A stretch of 64,000 nucleotides of DNA from Nocardioidaceae bacterium SCSIO 66511 (lineage in GTDB: Bacteria > Actinomycetota > Actinomycetes > Propionibacteriales > Nocardioidaceae), in NCBI GenBank assembly GCA_023100825.1, contig CP095846.1, positions 682,001-746,000 on the forward strand, written 5' to 3'. Below, piece after piece: positions 35,362 to 42,667 of the stretch. Within the stretch, counting starts at the first letter, position 1, and the number at the start of each line of letters is the position of its first letter. Made by a program: the position numbers and the translations under genes. Under the pieces are notes generated by a model. That model was not told the origin of the DNA and did not search any database. It saw only the letters and a list, made by a program, of their open reading frames with translations.

Positions 35362-35762
35362 TACGCGGCCTCTTCCTTGCTCGCGCTACGCGCCGACTTG
35401 CCCGCCGCCGGCGTTGAGGTCGACCCGGCATCGGAGCCGATCGGGACGAGCTGCTCGACGGTGATCGACAGCGCCATGCGCTCGTTGCTCTCGTACGGCT
35501 GGACCCAGACCCGGCCGCGCGCTTCGTAGAACGTCCCGAACTCGTAGACCGTCGCGGGCTTGAGCACGTGCACGCTCGCGGTCTTGTCCGGCTGCACGCT
35601 GCCGTCCTTGCGCTGCACCATCAGAATGCAGCCCGAGCTGTGGGTCTGCTCGCCGGTCGGAGCCGCCTTCTCACGCGGCTTCACCGGAGCACCCATCCCG
35701 CCGACCACGACGGCCCAACGGTCAGCGGTGGTCTCTACCGGAAGTGAAGTACCTACGTTCAT
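35361..35762 (-). CDS. SCO3933-family regulatory protein
   Basis: 133 residues, MNVGTSLPVETTADRWAVVVGGM..., first gene of the long minus-strand operon. Length and position next to the GntR repressor match the SCO3933-type proteins of Streptomyces AICEs. A GGAGAG site precedes the ATG. The C-terminal third is Ala/Ser-rich. Exact role unknown. Confidence 0.65.
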   Translation of the reverse strand: MNVGTSLPVETTADRWAVVVGGMGAPVKPREKAAPTGEQTHSSGCILMVQRKDGSVQPDKTASVHVLKPATVYEFGTFYEARGRVWVQPYESNERMALSITVEQLVPIGSDAGSTSTPAAGKSARSASKEEAA

Positions 35763-35783
35763 TGCTCTCTCCTTCAAATCGAT

Positions 35784-35859
35784 ACTGGCTTAAGCCAGTT
35801 GCTATGTGACCGATTGAACACTGGCTTGAGCCAGTTGTCAAGTACTGGTCCAAGCCAGT
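35784..35859. promoter_or_regulatory. Three operator palindromes in the AICE divergent promoter
   Basis: ACTGGCTTAAGCCAGT at 35784-35799 is a perfect palindrome. Near-copies are ACTGGCTTGAGCCAGT at 35820-35835 and ACTGGTCCAAGCCAGT at 35844-35859. They fill the gap between the transfer operon and the GntR gene and are the obvious binding sites of that repressor. A TATACG at 35864-35869, close to the GntR ATG at 35878, suggests a nearly leaderless transcript repressed by its own product. Confidence 0.8.
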
Positions 35860-35877
35860 TGGGTATACGCTCGCTGC

Positions 35878-36666
35878 ATGGGTACGACCGAAAGAAGCGC
35901 GCAAGGCGCTGGAACACCGAGCAGACAGCTCGCCGCATACCTTCGCGAACAGATCGCAGCCGGTGAACTCGCGCCGGGTGACCGCCTCCCCTCGGAGCGC
36001 GCATTGGCAACGGAGCACGACGTGGCCCGCAATACGGCTCGTGAGGCGATCCGCCAGCTCGCAGAATCCGGACTCGTCACGGCGGAGCACGGCAGAGGCG
36101 TGTTCGTGCGTAACAAGGCACGGCTGATGAGGTTCGGTCAGAGCCGCTACTCGAAGCGTCTACGCGACGAGACCGGCATCTCGCCGTACCACGCCGAGGT
36201 CACCGCTCAGGGCCGGGAGCCTTCCGCGAAGTGCACCAGCGTGACGACCGTGACCCCGCCCGACGACGTGGCCGAGCGGCTCGACCTCGATGCCGACAGC
36301 ACCGTGATTCGTCGCGAGAACTGGTACTACGCCGACGAGGAGCCGATGCAGGTCGGCATCACCTACATCCCGTCGCAAATCGCCGACGGCTCACCGCTCG
36401 CTATGACGGGTGACCGTCTCGGCAAGGGCGACCTGTACGCCCGGTTTGAGGAGAAGGGACACGCGATCACCTACACACGCGAGGAAGTGACCGCCCGCAT
36501 GCCGTCGCCGGCCGAGGCCGACGGACTGCAGCTCCCCGAAGGCGTACCTGTGCTCGAAGTCGTACACACCGGGATCGACCAGGACCGAACCCCGTTCGAG
36601 GTCACCCGATTCGTGATGCGGGCCGACTTCATGGGACTTGACTACCGGATGCCGGTCGACGACTGA
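35878..36666 (+). CDS. GntR/HutC-family repressor (KorSA-like)
   Basis: 262 residues. An N-terminal winged helix (PSRQLAAYLREQIAAGELAPGDRLPSERALATEHDVARNTAREAIRQL) is followed by a UTRA effector domain (about 105-255). In pSAM2 the equivalent KorSA silences transfer and replication genes. Here it is divergent from the transfer operon across three palindromic operators, as expected for the master repressor. Confidence 0.9.
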   Translation: MGTTERSAQGAGTPSRQLAAYLREQIAAGELAPGDRLPSERALATEHDVARNTAREAIRQLAESGLVTAEHGRGVFVRNKARLMRFGQSRYSKRLRDETGISPYHAEVTAQGREPSAKCTSVTTVTPPDDVAERLDLDADSTVIRRENWYYADEEPMQVGITYIPSQIADGSPLAMTGDRLGKGDLYARFEEKGHAITYTREEVTARMPSPAEADGLQLPEGVPVLEVVHTGIDQDRTPFEVTRFVMRADFMGLDYRMPVDD

Positions 36667-37211
36667 TGCCCGGCCAAGCCGCACTCGTCCGACGACGCCA
36701 CGAGGACGACCTAACCGAACTCGCTCAGGTACTCGTTCGAGTCCATGCGCTCGACGGATACCCCGTCGAGGGCGTTGCCGATCCCGAAGCATGGCTCACT
36801 CCCGACACAGAACTCGCAAGCTGGACCGCCGAGTACGACGGCACGATCATCGGCCAGATCACGCTGGCGCAAGCGACACCAGACGACGACGCCGCCCAAG
36901 TGTGGCGCGATGCAACCGACGGCAGCATCGAGGAGCTCACGATCCCTCTACGCCTGTTCGTCGACCCTGCGCATCGCGACCTCGGCGCAGGACGCGACCT
37001 GATGCTCGCCGCCGGAACCTACGCGGTGACGCACGGACGCCCGATCGCGTTCGACGTGATGCTCAAGGACAAGCGAGCCATCGCCCTCTACGAGAGCATC
37101 GGATGCCGCCGCCTCGGCACGATCACGCATCGACACAGCGAAGGCCTCACCGAGCCCGCCGCTGTTTACGCCGGACCCGAAGTACTACCCACCGGACCCG
37201 CGCAGCCCTAA
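36666..37211 (+). CDS. GNAT-family N-acetyltransferase
   Basis: 181-residue acyl-CoA-dependent transferase. The acetyl-CoA loop is in LFVDPAHRDLGAGRDLMLAA, followed by LKDKRAIALYESIGCRRLG. The start lies in the repressor stop (TGATG), so it is made with the repressor. GNAT genes coupled to KorSA-type genes are usual in AICEs; the acceptor is unknown. Confidence 0.87.
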   Translation: MPGQAALVRRRHEDDLTELAQVLVRVHALDGYPVEGVADPEAWLTPDTELASWTAEYDGTIIGQITLAQATPDDDAAQVWRDATDGSIEELTIPLRLFVDPAHRDLGAGRDLMLAAGTYAVTHGRPIAFDVMLKDKRAIALYESIGCRRLGTITHRHSEGLTEPAAVYAGPEVLPTGPAQP

Positions 37212-37282
37212 CGCGATCAGCGCCGTGTTCCAGATTCCTCCGTTCTTGCCTATAACTCCCTACGAGTCTGTAGTTTCCTTCC

Positions 37283-38041
37283 ATGAGCGAGCCGGACGAG
37301 CCACACCGGACGCCGAATGCTTGCTGGTGGTGCGGCGACCCCGAAACGACGGGGGAACACAAGTTCAAGCACAGCGACTTAAAGCGTCTTGCACGGGAGA
37401 ATGGACAGGTCGACCCCACATCGGTCTACAAGGGCGGCGAGGGGTACTCCGGGACCCTGCGAAGCCTGAAGAAGGGTGCAGGTCTTCGCTGGGAGCAATC
37501 CCTCTGCGGTGCCTGTAACAACCACCGCTCACAACCGTTCGACATCGCGTATACGCGCTTCTCCGAGTATGTGTGGGAACGACAAGACCACTTCGAGCAC
37601 TGCAACACCCTCGACTTCAACGATGTGTTCGGCATGTCGTGGTCAGCACAAGCCACAAACCTAGCTCGCTACCTCGGTAAGCAACTCGGGTGCGTGCTTG
37701 CTGAGAAGGGCCTACCAATCGCGCCGAGTATCATCCGCTTCCTGAACGGCGACTCGGGCTGCTCGGACGTCACGTTCGTCCTCTGGCGAGACCGCGCCAG
37801 ACGTGAGCTGCATCGGATGGGCCAGCTGGACGAACTCGACGTTCGCGGATACTGGCTTCCACCCATGCCGCGGTACACCGACGAAGTCGGCGCGTTCGTC
37901 GGGACGGACTATGCATACATCATTGGCTTCTTTGGACTATGCGCCCGCTACCGCACCAACGTGGAGGCGAGCGCATCCTTCTTCGAATCCGCTACTGTGC
38001 CCGTCCCGCTCGATGACCAACCATTCAGCCTCCCGGACTGA
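37283..38041 (+). CDS. HNH-like zinc protein of unknown function (AICE cargo)
   Basis: 252 residues. The N-terminal part has CWWCGDPETTGEHKFKHSDLKRL and, some 60 residues later, SLCGACNNHRSQPFD. Two CxxC pairs, a GEHKFKHSD histidine cluster and a C-x-x-C-N-x-x-R end look like an HNH nuclease finger, the N/R replacing the usual final residues. The remainder is mostly alpha-helical with a hydrophobic patch near ATLARYLG-like text (ATNLARYLGKQLG) and a late FVGTDYAYIIGFFGL segment. It has no ribosome site; TTGCCT and TGTAGT upstream could be a promoter giving a leaderless mRNA. More A/T-rich than the transfer genes. Nuclease or defence role is inference. Confidence 0.65.
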   Translation: MSEPDEPHRTPNACWWCGDPETTGEHKFKHSDLKRLARENGQVDPTSVYKGGEGYSGTLRSLKKGAGLRWEQSLCGACNNHRSQPFDIAYTRFSEYVWERQDHFEHCNTLDFNDVFGMSWSAQATNLARYLGKQLGCVLAEKGLPIAPSIIRFLNGDSGCSDVTFVLWRDRARRELHRMGQLDELDVRGYWLPPMPRYTDEVGAFVGTDYAYIIGFFGLCARYRTNVEASASFFESATVPVPLDDQPFSLPD

Positions 38042-38475
38042 ACCTCTCGATCGTCTCACCCGAGTTACACACGCGGTCGCGTCACCGGTCGCGTGACCAC
38101 GTTGCCGATTCCGGCTCTCTCCTTATCAAGGGCGCGCGCCGCTACGCGGCGCGCTTCGCTCCGTCGCGCCACGCGCCCGGGCATGCGGACCTTCGGCCCG
38201 TTCCGGGCCGCTCGCGCTCGGAGCTACACGCCTCGCTACCGGCGCGCGCACAGAACGCAGGAGTCGTCAGGCATCAGCTCGTGCGGCGAGTTCGTCGACC
38301 TGGCCGTCGAGCCCCGTCCCCTGATCGGTCCAGTCTTCGGCCTCCGCTCCACGAGTCAAGGGCGCTCCTACGTCGCGTCACTCCGTGATGGCGCAAGCGC
38401 CACCCTTGACACGCTCCACTCCGACCTACGAGCGGCACCTATCAGGGGATGGGGCAGGTGTGCCCGGACCTTCCA
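38042..38475. other. Non-coding AICE region with GC-rich inverted repeats
   Basis: No convincing gene. It holds a perfect hairpin at 38134-38154 (GCGCGCCGC, TAC loop, GCGGCGCGC). TCAAGGGCGC is repeated at about 38126 and 38358, and an inverted partner GCGCCACCCTTGA lies near 38399. Repeated inverted motifs in an otherwise empty stretch fit an origin or transfer locus, or a double terminator between the convergent neighbours. Confidence 0.5.
38134..38154. repeat. Perfect 9-bp inverted repeat with 3-base loop
   Basis: Arms GCGCGCCGC and GCGGCGCGC around TAC. It lies between convergent cargo genes, with no T run on either side. Confidence 0.8.
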
Positions 38476-39927
38476 TCATCGCCAGGGACGGTTCCAGGCC
38501 CTCGTGAGCGCATTGTGGAGGACGAACCCGTACCGTGCCGTGAATCCGGCACCAGAGACCTTACGGAAGACGAAGTCCGTATGCTCAATCTTTCCCGACG
38601 CGTTCCTAATACCGATTCCGCCGACCTCAAACATCTGCTTCAGAAGCATCATGGTCTCGCGTGGCTCTAGGCTTCCCTCAAGGTCTTCTTGTACCTCGCT
38701 GAACACAAACACGCGAGTTGGAAGTGTGCGCATTGCATCACGAAAGGCCGAGAGCTTGCGCTCGTTCCCGTACGGGAGCACCCCAGCGAGATTGTCGAAT
38801 ATCTCGCCTTCAAAGTAGTGCTCACTGTAGCTTTTTACGGCCTCGCGCGCATGATCGGATGTTACCGGCGTCGAACCACGGTGCGACGTCTGGACGTACC
38901 CCATGAGCGAGACCAGATCGCGAGGTATAAGTCGAGTGTAGTCGAGCAGATACTCTGAGACTTCGGTGTACGGGCCGAGGTCAACCGGTCCACGCAGGTA
39001 GGTCTTGACCAGGTTCTTTAGGTCTGGGCGCGCCACCGCGGCCTTACTCTCGACAAGACTCCACAACTTGTTGCCAGCTCCGATGCCGAGAGCGCTCCAG
39101 TCGAGGTGGACCGAATGCGGCTTGATCTTGTTGAGCTCGGCGCTGGGCAACACGTCGAAGATGTCTGACCGTACGGCGGCCACCACGGATATACGAGAGT
39201 CAAGGCCTCGGAGGTATCGATTGATCGACTCAATCGCGTGCATTAGGCCTGCTAACGATCGCAGCTCGTCCTCGGTCTCGAAGAAGAAGGAGTCAAGGCC
39301 GTCGAGCGCCACAAGATGTTGGCTCGTCGTCTCAACTCTTGCGATCGCGGCCTTCAAGATGGAGCACAGCTCGAGAGGCGTCGCGGACTTGACGGTCGTC
39401 CTTGAGGTAGTGACATCGACGACCTTGAGCTTGATTTTGACCGTCAGTGACGACCATTCAGCAACCTTTGCCCTCCAGTCTGTTGAGATCAAACCTTGCC
39501 GTTGCAGGTCGTCACGGAGCGTGTAAAACTCTCGAGGCGCGTTAATGCCCTCATCCTCCGCTAGCGACCCGAATATTCTTAAGAGAAGAAGGAACTCCCA
39601 TGCGGACTGCGCACGAGAGGCACCCGGAGTCTGCCCGGTCTGGATCCGTGTGACGTCATTCACTGGAAAGGAACGCAGGTCCCACCAAACAAAGAACCGG
39701 TCCCAGCGGTCGAGCCACTCCAAACGCAGGTGTTCTAAGACTGCAGACTTTCCTGCACCCTTAGGACCAAGTAGGACCCACGTGCGGCGCGCGGCGATGC
39801 CATACGCCGCCTCGAGGTAGTCATAAAAGCCAGCCCGCAGGAGTTCTGGTTGCTCGACTGCCTCCATGTTGGCGTCGAGGTGACCGAAGTGCAGTTCGCG
39901 CAGAGGCGTTGGCTTTGCTGGTGGCAT
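38476..39927 (-). CDS. P-loop ATPase, Sll1717-type (AICE cargo)
   Basis: 483-residue STAND/AAA-like ATPase. An N-terminal DANMEAVEQPELLRAGFYDYLEAAYG leads into Walker A VLLGPKGAGKSAVLEHL (about 51-67) and Walker B HLVALDGLDSFFF. A sensor segment is ISVVAAVRSDIF. RLIPRDLVSLMGYVQ then matches the R-P-R-D-L segment of Sll1717-type proteins, ending in a winged-helix-like part. The gene is visibly richer in A/T and uses more AGA/AAG codons than its neighbours, so it is probably a recent import. Relatives occur in defence islands, but no function is proven. Confidence 0.75.
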   Translation of the reverse strand: MPPAKPTPLRELHFGHLDANMEAVEQPELLRAGFYDYLEAAYGIAARRTWVLLGPKGAGKSAVLEHLRLEWLDRWDRFFVWWDLRSFPVNDVTRIQTGQTPGASRAQSAWEFLLLLRIFGSLAEDEGINAPREFYTLRDDLQRQGLISTDWRAKVAEWSSLTVKIKLKVVDVTTSRTTVKSATPLELCSILKAAIARVETTSQHLVALDGLDSFFFETEDELRSLAGLMHAIESINRYLRGLDSRISVVAAVRSDIFDVLPSAELNKIKPHSVHLDWSALGIGAGNKLWSLVESKAAVARPDLKNLVKTYLRGPVDLGPYTEVSEYLLDYTRLIPRDLVSLMGYVQTSHRGSTPVTSDHAREAVKSYSEHYFEGEIFDNLAGVLPYGNERKLSAFRDAMRTLPTRVFVFSEVQEDLEGSLEPRETMMLLKQMFEVGGIGIRNASGKIEHTDFVFRKVSGAGFTARYGFVLHNALTRAWNRPWR

Positions 39928-40350
39928 CCGGACAACTTACCGGGACAGCGACTGGCGCGTAGTCCGATTCCGGAAGATCAGCCCCGAGGATCGTCGATGC
40001 GAGTGTCTGGATGCTCCGAGGTGTGCAGCAACGGCTGTTCAAGCACAGACCCGGCGAGCGTCGTGGGACCTCGACAGGTCCCGGGCCCGATCGCGATCGA
40101 CACGGACCGTCGACTTGTAGCGAACTGCGTACTGCTTCCCCAGGTCTATCGAACCATCGAGTCTGGCACAGGTCGGGCCGCTCGGGCAGGGCTTTCGGCT
40201 GGGCACCAGGTGACCCCCAAACTGACCCCAACGCCCCCAGTCGAAGGTCGTTGCGCGCGACTCGACGGGACCGACCGAGCAACGGAATCACGGCATGGCC
40301 GCAGTCTCGCCGACGCCTTTTAATCCGCGGGCGAGGCTCCGCCGCAGAGG
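39928..40350. other. Gene-free AICE stretch
   Basis: Between the start of the ATPase gene and the end of the DUF6226-like gene. Reading frames here lack family features and ribosome sites. It must contain the ATPase promoter, which I cannot place with confidence. Confidence 0.4.
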
Positions 40351-41007
40351 TCACCACCAAGCCGTCCCCGACACGACCGGATAGGCGGACCGCTTCGCCC
40401 TGGCATCAGCGAGTACTTGCTCGGCCTCCGCAAAGCCCCATGGCCCGCTCGCGGACCAACCGTCGCGTTCGCCCTGCACGGTCCCTCGTGGAGTGGCGAC
40501 GTGGGTGAACGCGCCGGTTACCACGTCGAGGATGTGATCATCCAATTCCTCTAGTAGCTCCGCAGACCCCGAGTCGCAGGCATCGCAGCCGCAGTCGGGG
40601 AGCAGCACGATCTCAACCGCTGGAGTACCGGCTCCAAGCAGAACGCCGTTGTCGGTCGGGCCTTTAAAGCCGCTAGTGCACACCAGGAGTGCGATGGCGT
40701 CGGTTCGGTGTGGTCGCACCCAGCGCGCCTGGCTGATCGGACCGCTGTCGGGCTTCTTCCCGCGCCACATCGCGCTCATGTCGTCGACCGTGCTGACCGT
40801 CGCGAGACCCAACCCGGTCAACGCACGAAGCCACGCCTCGACCCGAGCGCCGAGAATCCGATACTTCGCAGGATCGGAGACACGGGAGTACTCGGCCTCA
40901 TCAGGCTCGTCCTCTGCGCCCGCATGCGGATCGGGCCAGGAGGGCGTGTTCGCTCCGGTCACCCTGAACTCAGCCTCGACGGCGGCACGAACCGTGTCTA
41001 CGTTCAT
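40351..41007 (-). CDS. DUF6226-like protein
   Basis: 218 residues. The centre has LLPDCGCDACDSGSAELLEELDDHILDVVTGAFTHV, a Cys-rich metal-type loop followed by an acidic helix, which I associate with DUF6226 proteins of actinobacteria (from memory). It ends with WGFAEAEQVLADARAKR. Function unknown. Part of the right-end cargo. Confidence 0.7.
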   Translation of the reverse strand: MNVDTVRAAVEAEFRVTGANTPSWPDPHAGAEDEPDEAEYSRVSDPAKYRILGARVEAWLRALTGLGLATVSTVDDMSAMWRGKKPDSGPISQARWVRPHRTDAIALLVCTSGFKGPTDNGVLLGAGTPAVEIVLLPDCGCDACDSGSAELLEELDDHILDVVTGAFTHVATPRGTVQGERDGWSASGPWGFAEAEQVLADARAKRSAYPVVSGTAWW

Positions 41008-41372
41008 GACTTCAAAGCGTATGACAGCCGTGGTCTCATTTGCGGTCTCATTCGGTCCCGTTCGCGGGCGTACGGGTCACGGGTCGTGTACCGATGGTTC
41101 CAAGTCGCGAGCATTCCCGAACTCCGCCGATCGACTGACGACAGGCTTGGAAAGCGTGTTGGCGGCATAGCCCGCCCTGCGGCCTCTAGGCCATGCTCTG
41201 GCCCATGCGATTGGTCGCGAAACGACCGGAACTCGTCCGTATCGCCCGCGGGCGCCAGAGTGGCATCTGCGCAGGTCAGGGGCCACTTTCCGACCTGAAC
41301 GCAAATCGGCAAGAAGCGGCAAACGCTAATCAGTGGCTTCCGGGTCGGGTGGAGATAAGCATCCTCAGACGC
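41008..41372. other. Gene-free AICE right-end stretch
   Basis: No frame with family features. A short stretch around 41125-41165 (AGGCTTGGAAAGCGTGTT) looks like a tRNA-Ser(GGA) anticodon arm, but no acceptor or T arm follows. It holds the promoter region of the DUF6226-like gene. Confidence 0.35.
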
Positions 41373-41615
41373 TCAGAAGCCGTCGTGGGCTTCGGGCGTC
41401 GTCGGGGACGTGCGGACGGGAGCGAGGTGTTCAGCCGATAGCCAGCGTTGGACGAACACAGCGCGGTTGGTGTCGTCTGAGCGGACCAGGACGACGAGCG
41501 CGCTCCACTTGTACGCGTGTCGTCGCCATTCCAGAACGAAGCCTTGCTCTGGCTCCTGGCCGCGGTCTGTCGCCACCCATACGTGCCGCGTGAACCGGGG
41601 CGGGGGCGCGTACAT
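41373..41615 (-). CDS. Small AICE right-end protein
   Basis: 80 residues, MYAPPPRFTRHVWVATDRG..., with GFVLEWRRHAYKWSALVVLV and VQRWLSAEHLAPV. The aromatic, well-ordered central segment and its place just inside the att site resemble short conserved proteins at the ends of actinobacterial elements. An ATG six codons earlier is possible. Function unknown. Confidence 0.6.
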   Translation of the reverse strand: MYAPPPRFTRHVWVATDRGQEPEQGFVLEWRRHAYKWSALVVLVRSDDTNRAVFVQRWLSAEHLAPVRTSPTTPEAHDGF

Positions 41616-41751
41616 CGGTCTGCGTCTACCCACGACACCAGCGTACGACGAGTTCGAACACGTGTTCTATGTCTGCTCGATCACGTGCAACCCCCATGCA
41701 ACCCAAGGGTCGGCAAACAGGGGTCAACGACGGTCACTGAGGGGGAGAGGC

Positions 41752-41823
41752 GATCGGGACTTTGGCCCGGAATTTCGGGTGGCCAGGGGCGGGATCGAAC
41801 CGCCGACCTTCCGCTTTTCAGGC
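41752..41823. repeat. att direct repeat, right copy (within intact tRNA-Phe)
   Basis: Partner of 28238-28309. 41777-41823 is the 47-bp identical core covering the 3' half of the tRNA gene. Integration here rebuilt a complete tRNA. Confidence 0.93.
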
Positions 41824-41853
41824 GGACGCTCGTACCAACTGAGCTACCTGGCC
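41780..41853 (-). tRNA. tRNA-Phe (GAA)
   Basis: 74 nt from 41853 down to 41780. The acceptor pairs GGCCAGG with CCTGGCC. The D arm is GCTC/GAGC, the anticodon stem TCCGC/GCGGA with loop CTGAAAA (anticodon GAA), and the T arm GGCGG-TTCGATC-CCGCC. The discriminator is A and CCA is not encoded. Its 3' half is supplied by the integrated element. Confidence 0.97.
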
Positions 41854-41938
41854 GTGTCCGTGGCGCGCGTACGAGCCGGACGGACGAGTGCCCGGCGTGC
41901 GCCGGGCTCCAGCAAGTATAGGGCCAAGGGTTCGGGGC

Positions 41939-42550
41939 TTACGGTGCGGGGACGCGCAGCACGGTGACGGCGAAGGACGCGTCGTCGTGCCAGGGGCGGA
42001 GGTCCCAGGTGGCGAAGCGGTGTTCGATGGGCAGACCGGCGGTTTCGAGGTCGGCGTCGAACTCCGCGAGCGAGTACTCCCGGTCGGTTCCGAAGCCGAT
42101 CGAGATCGGACCGTCGGGGCGTACGTGGCGGCGCAGGTTCGACAGCACGGTGGCGCCTGTGCCCGGTGCGAGGAAGGGCATCACGTTGCCGGCGCAGATG
42201 GCGGCGTCGAACTTCTCGTCGATGCCGGCCGAGGGCAGATCGAGAGTCGACAGGTCGGCGTTGATCCACGTGGGGCCGGGATGGTCGACACGCGCGGCCT
42301 CGATCAGCTCCTGGTCGACGTCGACGCCGACGACGGTGTGGCCGCGGTCGTGTAGCTCCGCACCGATGCGGCCGGGCCCGCAGCCGGCGTCGAGGATGCG
42401 GGAGCCGCGTTCGACCAGGGTGTCGAGGAACCGCGCTTCGCCGGCGAGGTCTGCACCGTCGGCGGCCATCTTGCGGAACCGCTCGATGTACCACTGCGAA
42501 TGGCCGTCGCCGGTCGCCGAGAACCAGCGTGGCGTGGGTGTGTCAGTCAC
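41939..42550 (-). CDS. Class I SAM-dependent methyltransferase
   Basis: 203 residues. SAM motif I is RILDAGCGPGRIGAELHDRG, then VVGVDVDQELIEAA, FDAAICAGNVMPFL and a late beta-strand pair. Begins with a GTG at TDTPTPRWFSATGDGHSQWYIERF. Substrate unknown. It is the first host gene beyond the tRNA. Confidence 0.87.
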   Translation of the reverse strand: MTDTPTPRWFSATGDGHSQWYIERFRKMAADGADLAGEARFLDTLVERGSRILDAGCGPGRIGAELHDRGHTVVGVDVDQELIEAARVDHPGPTWINADLSTLDLPSAGIDEKFDAAICAGNVMPFLAPGTGATVLSNLRRHVRPDGPISIGFGTDREYSLAEFDADLETAGLPIEHRFATWDLRPWHDDASFAVTVLRVPAP

Positions 42551-42577
42551 GCGTCCATCCTGCACCACGGCCAGAAA

Positions 42578-42646
42578 GCCCCGGTGGGCCGCACGTTCCA
42601 GCCCCAAAATTCGAGAATCTGGGGCTGAAACGTGCGGCTCAGCGGG
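42578..42646. repeat. Palindromic intergenic element, copy 2 (REP-like)
   Basis: Arms at about 42578-42605 and 42621-42646 pair almost fully around an AT-richer centre with GAGAATC. 42621-42646 is identical to 10242-10267. It lies after the transaminase gene and before the methyltransferase gene, both on the minus strand, and could act as a terminator. Confidence 0.7.
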
Positions 42647-42667
42647 CGGGTCAGCCGGGGAAAACGG

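Larger units (their letters stand above)
28238..41823. mobile_element. Integrated AICE (pSAM2-type integrative conjugative element) in tRNA-Phe
   Basis: About 13.5 kb bounded by 72-bp direct repeats that include the 3' half of tRNA-Phe. The content is the complete AICE set: tyrosine integrase, Xis, RepSA-like replication initiator, FtsK/TraB DNA translocase, SCO3933-like protein and GntR/KorSA-type repressor. Extra genes are a WhiB protein, a cytosine methyltransferase, an acetyltransferase and right-end cargo. Such elements excise, replicate by rolling circle and move as double-stranded DNA through a TraB ring. All core genes look intact, so it may still be mobile. Confidence 0.9.

Noticed and set aside
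38093-38818. Long plus-strand frame over the repeat region and the ATPase 3' end
   Set aside because: It is Ser/Arg-rich with no start site or motif, and half of it is antisense to the ATPase gene; a composition artefact.
41125-41165. Sequence like a tRNA-Ser(GGA) anticodon arm
   Set aside because: No acceptor stem, T arm or CCA follows; at most a degraded fragment, so not called as a tRNA.
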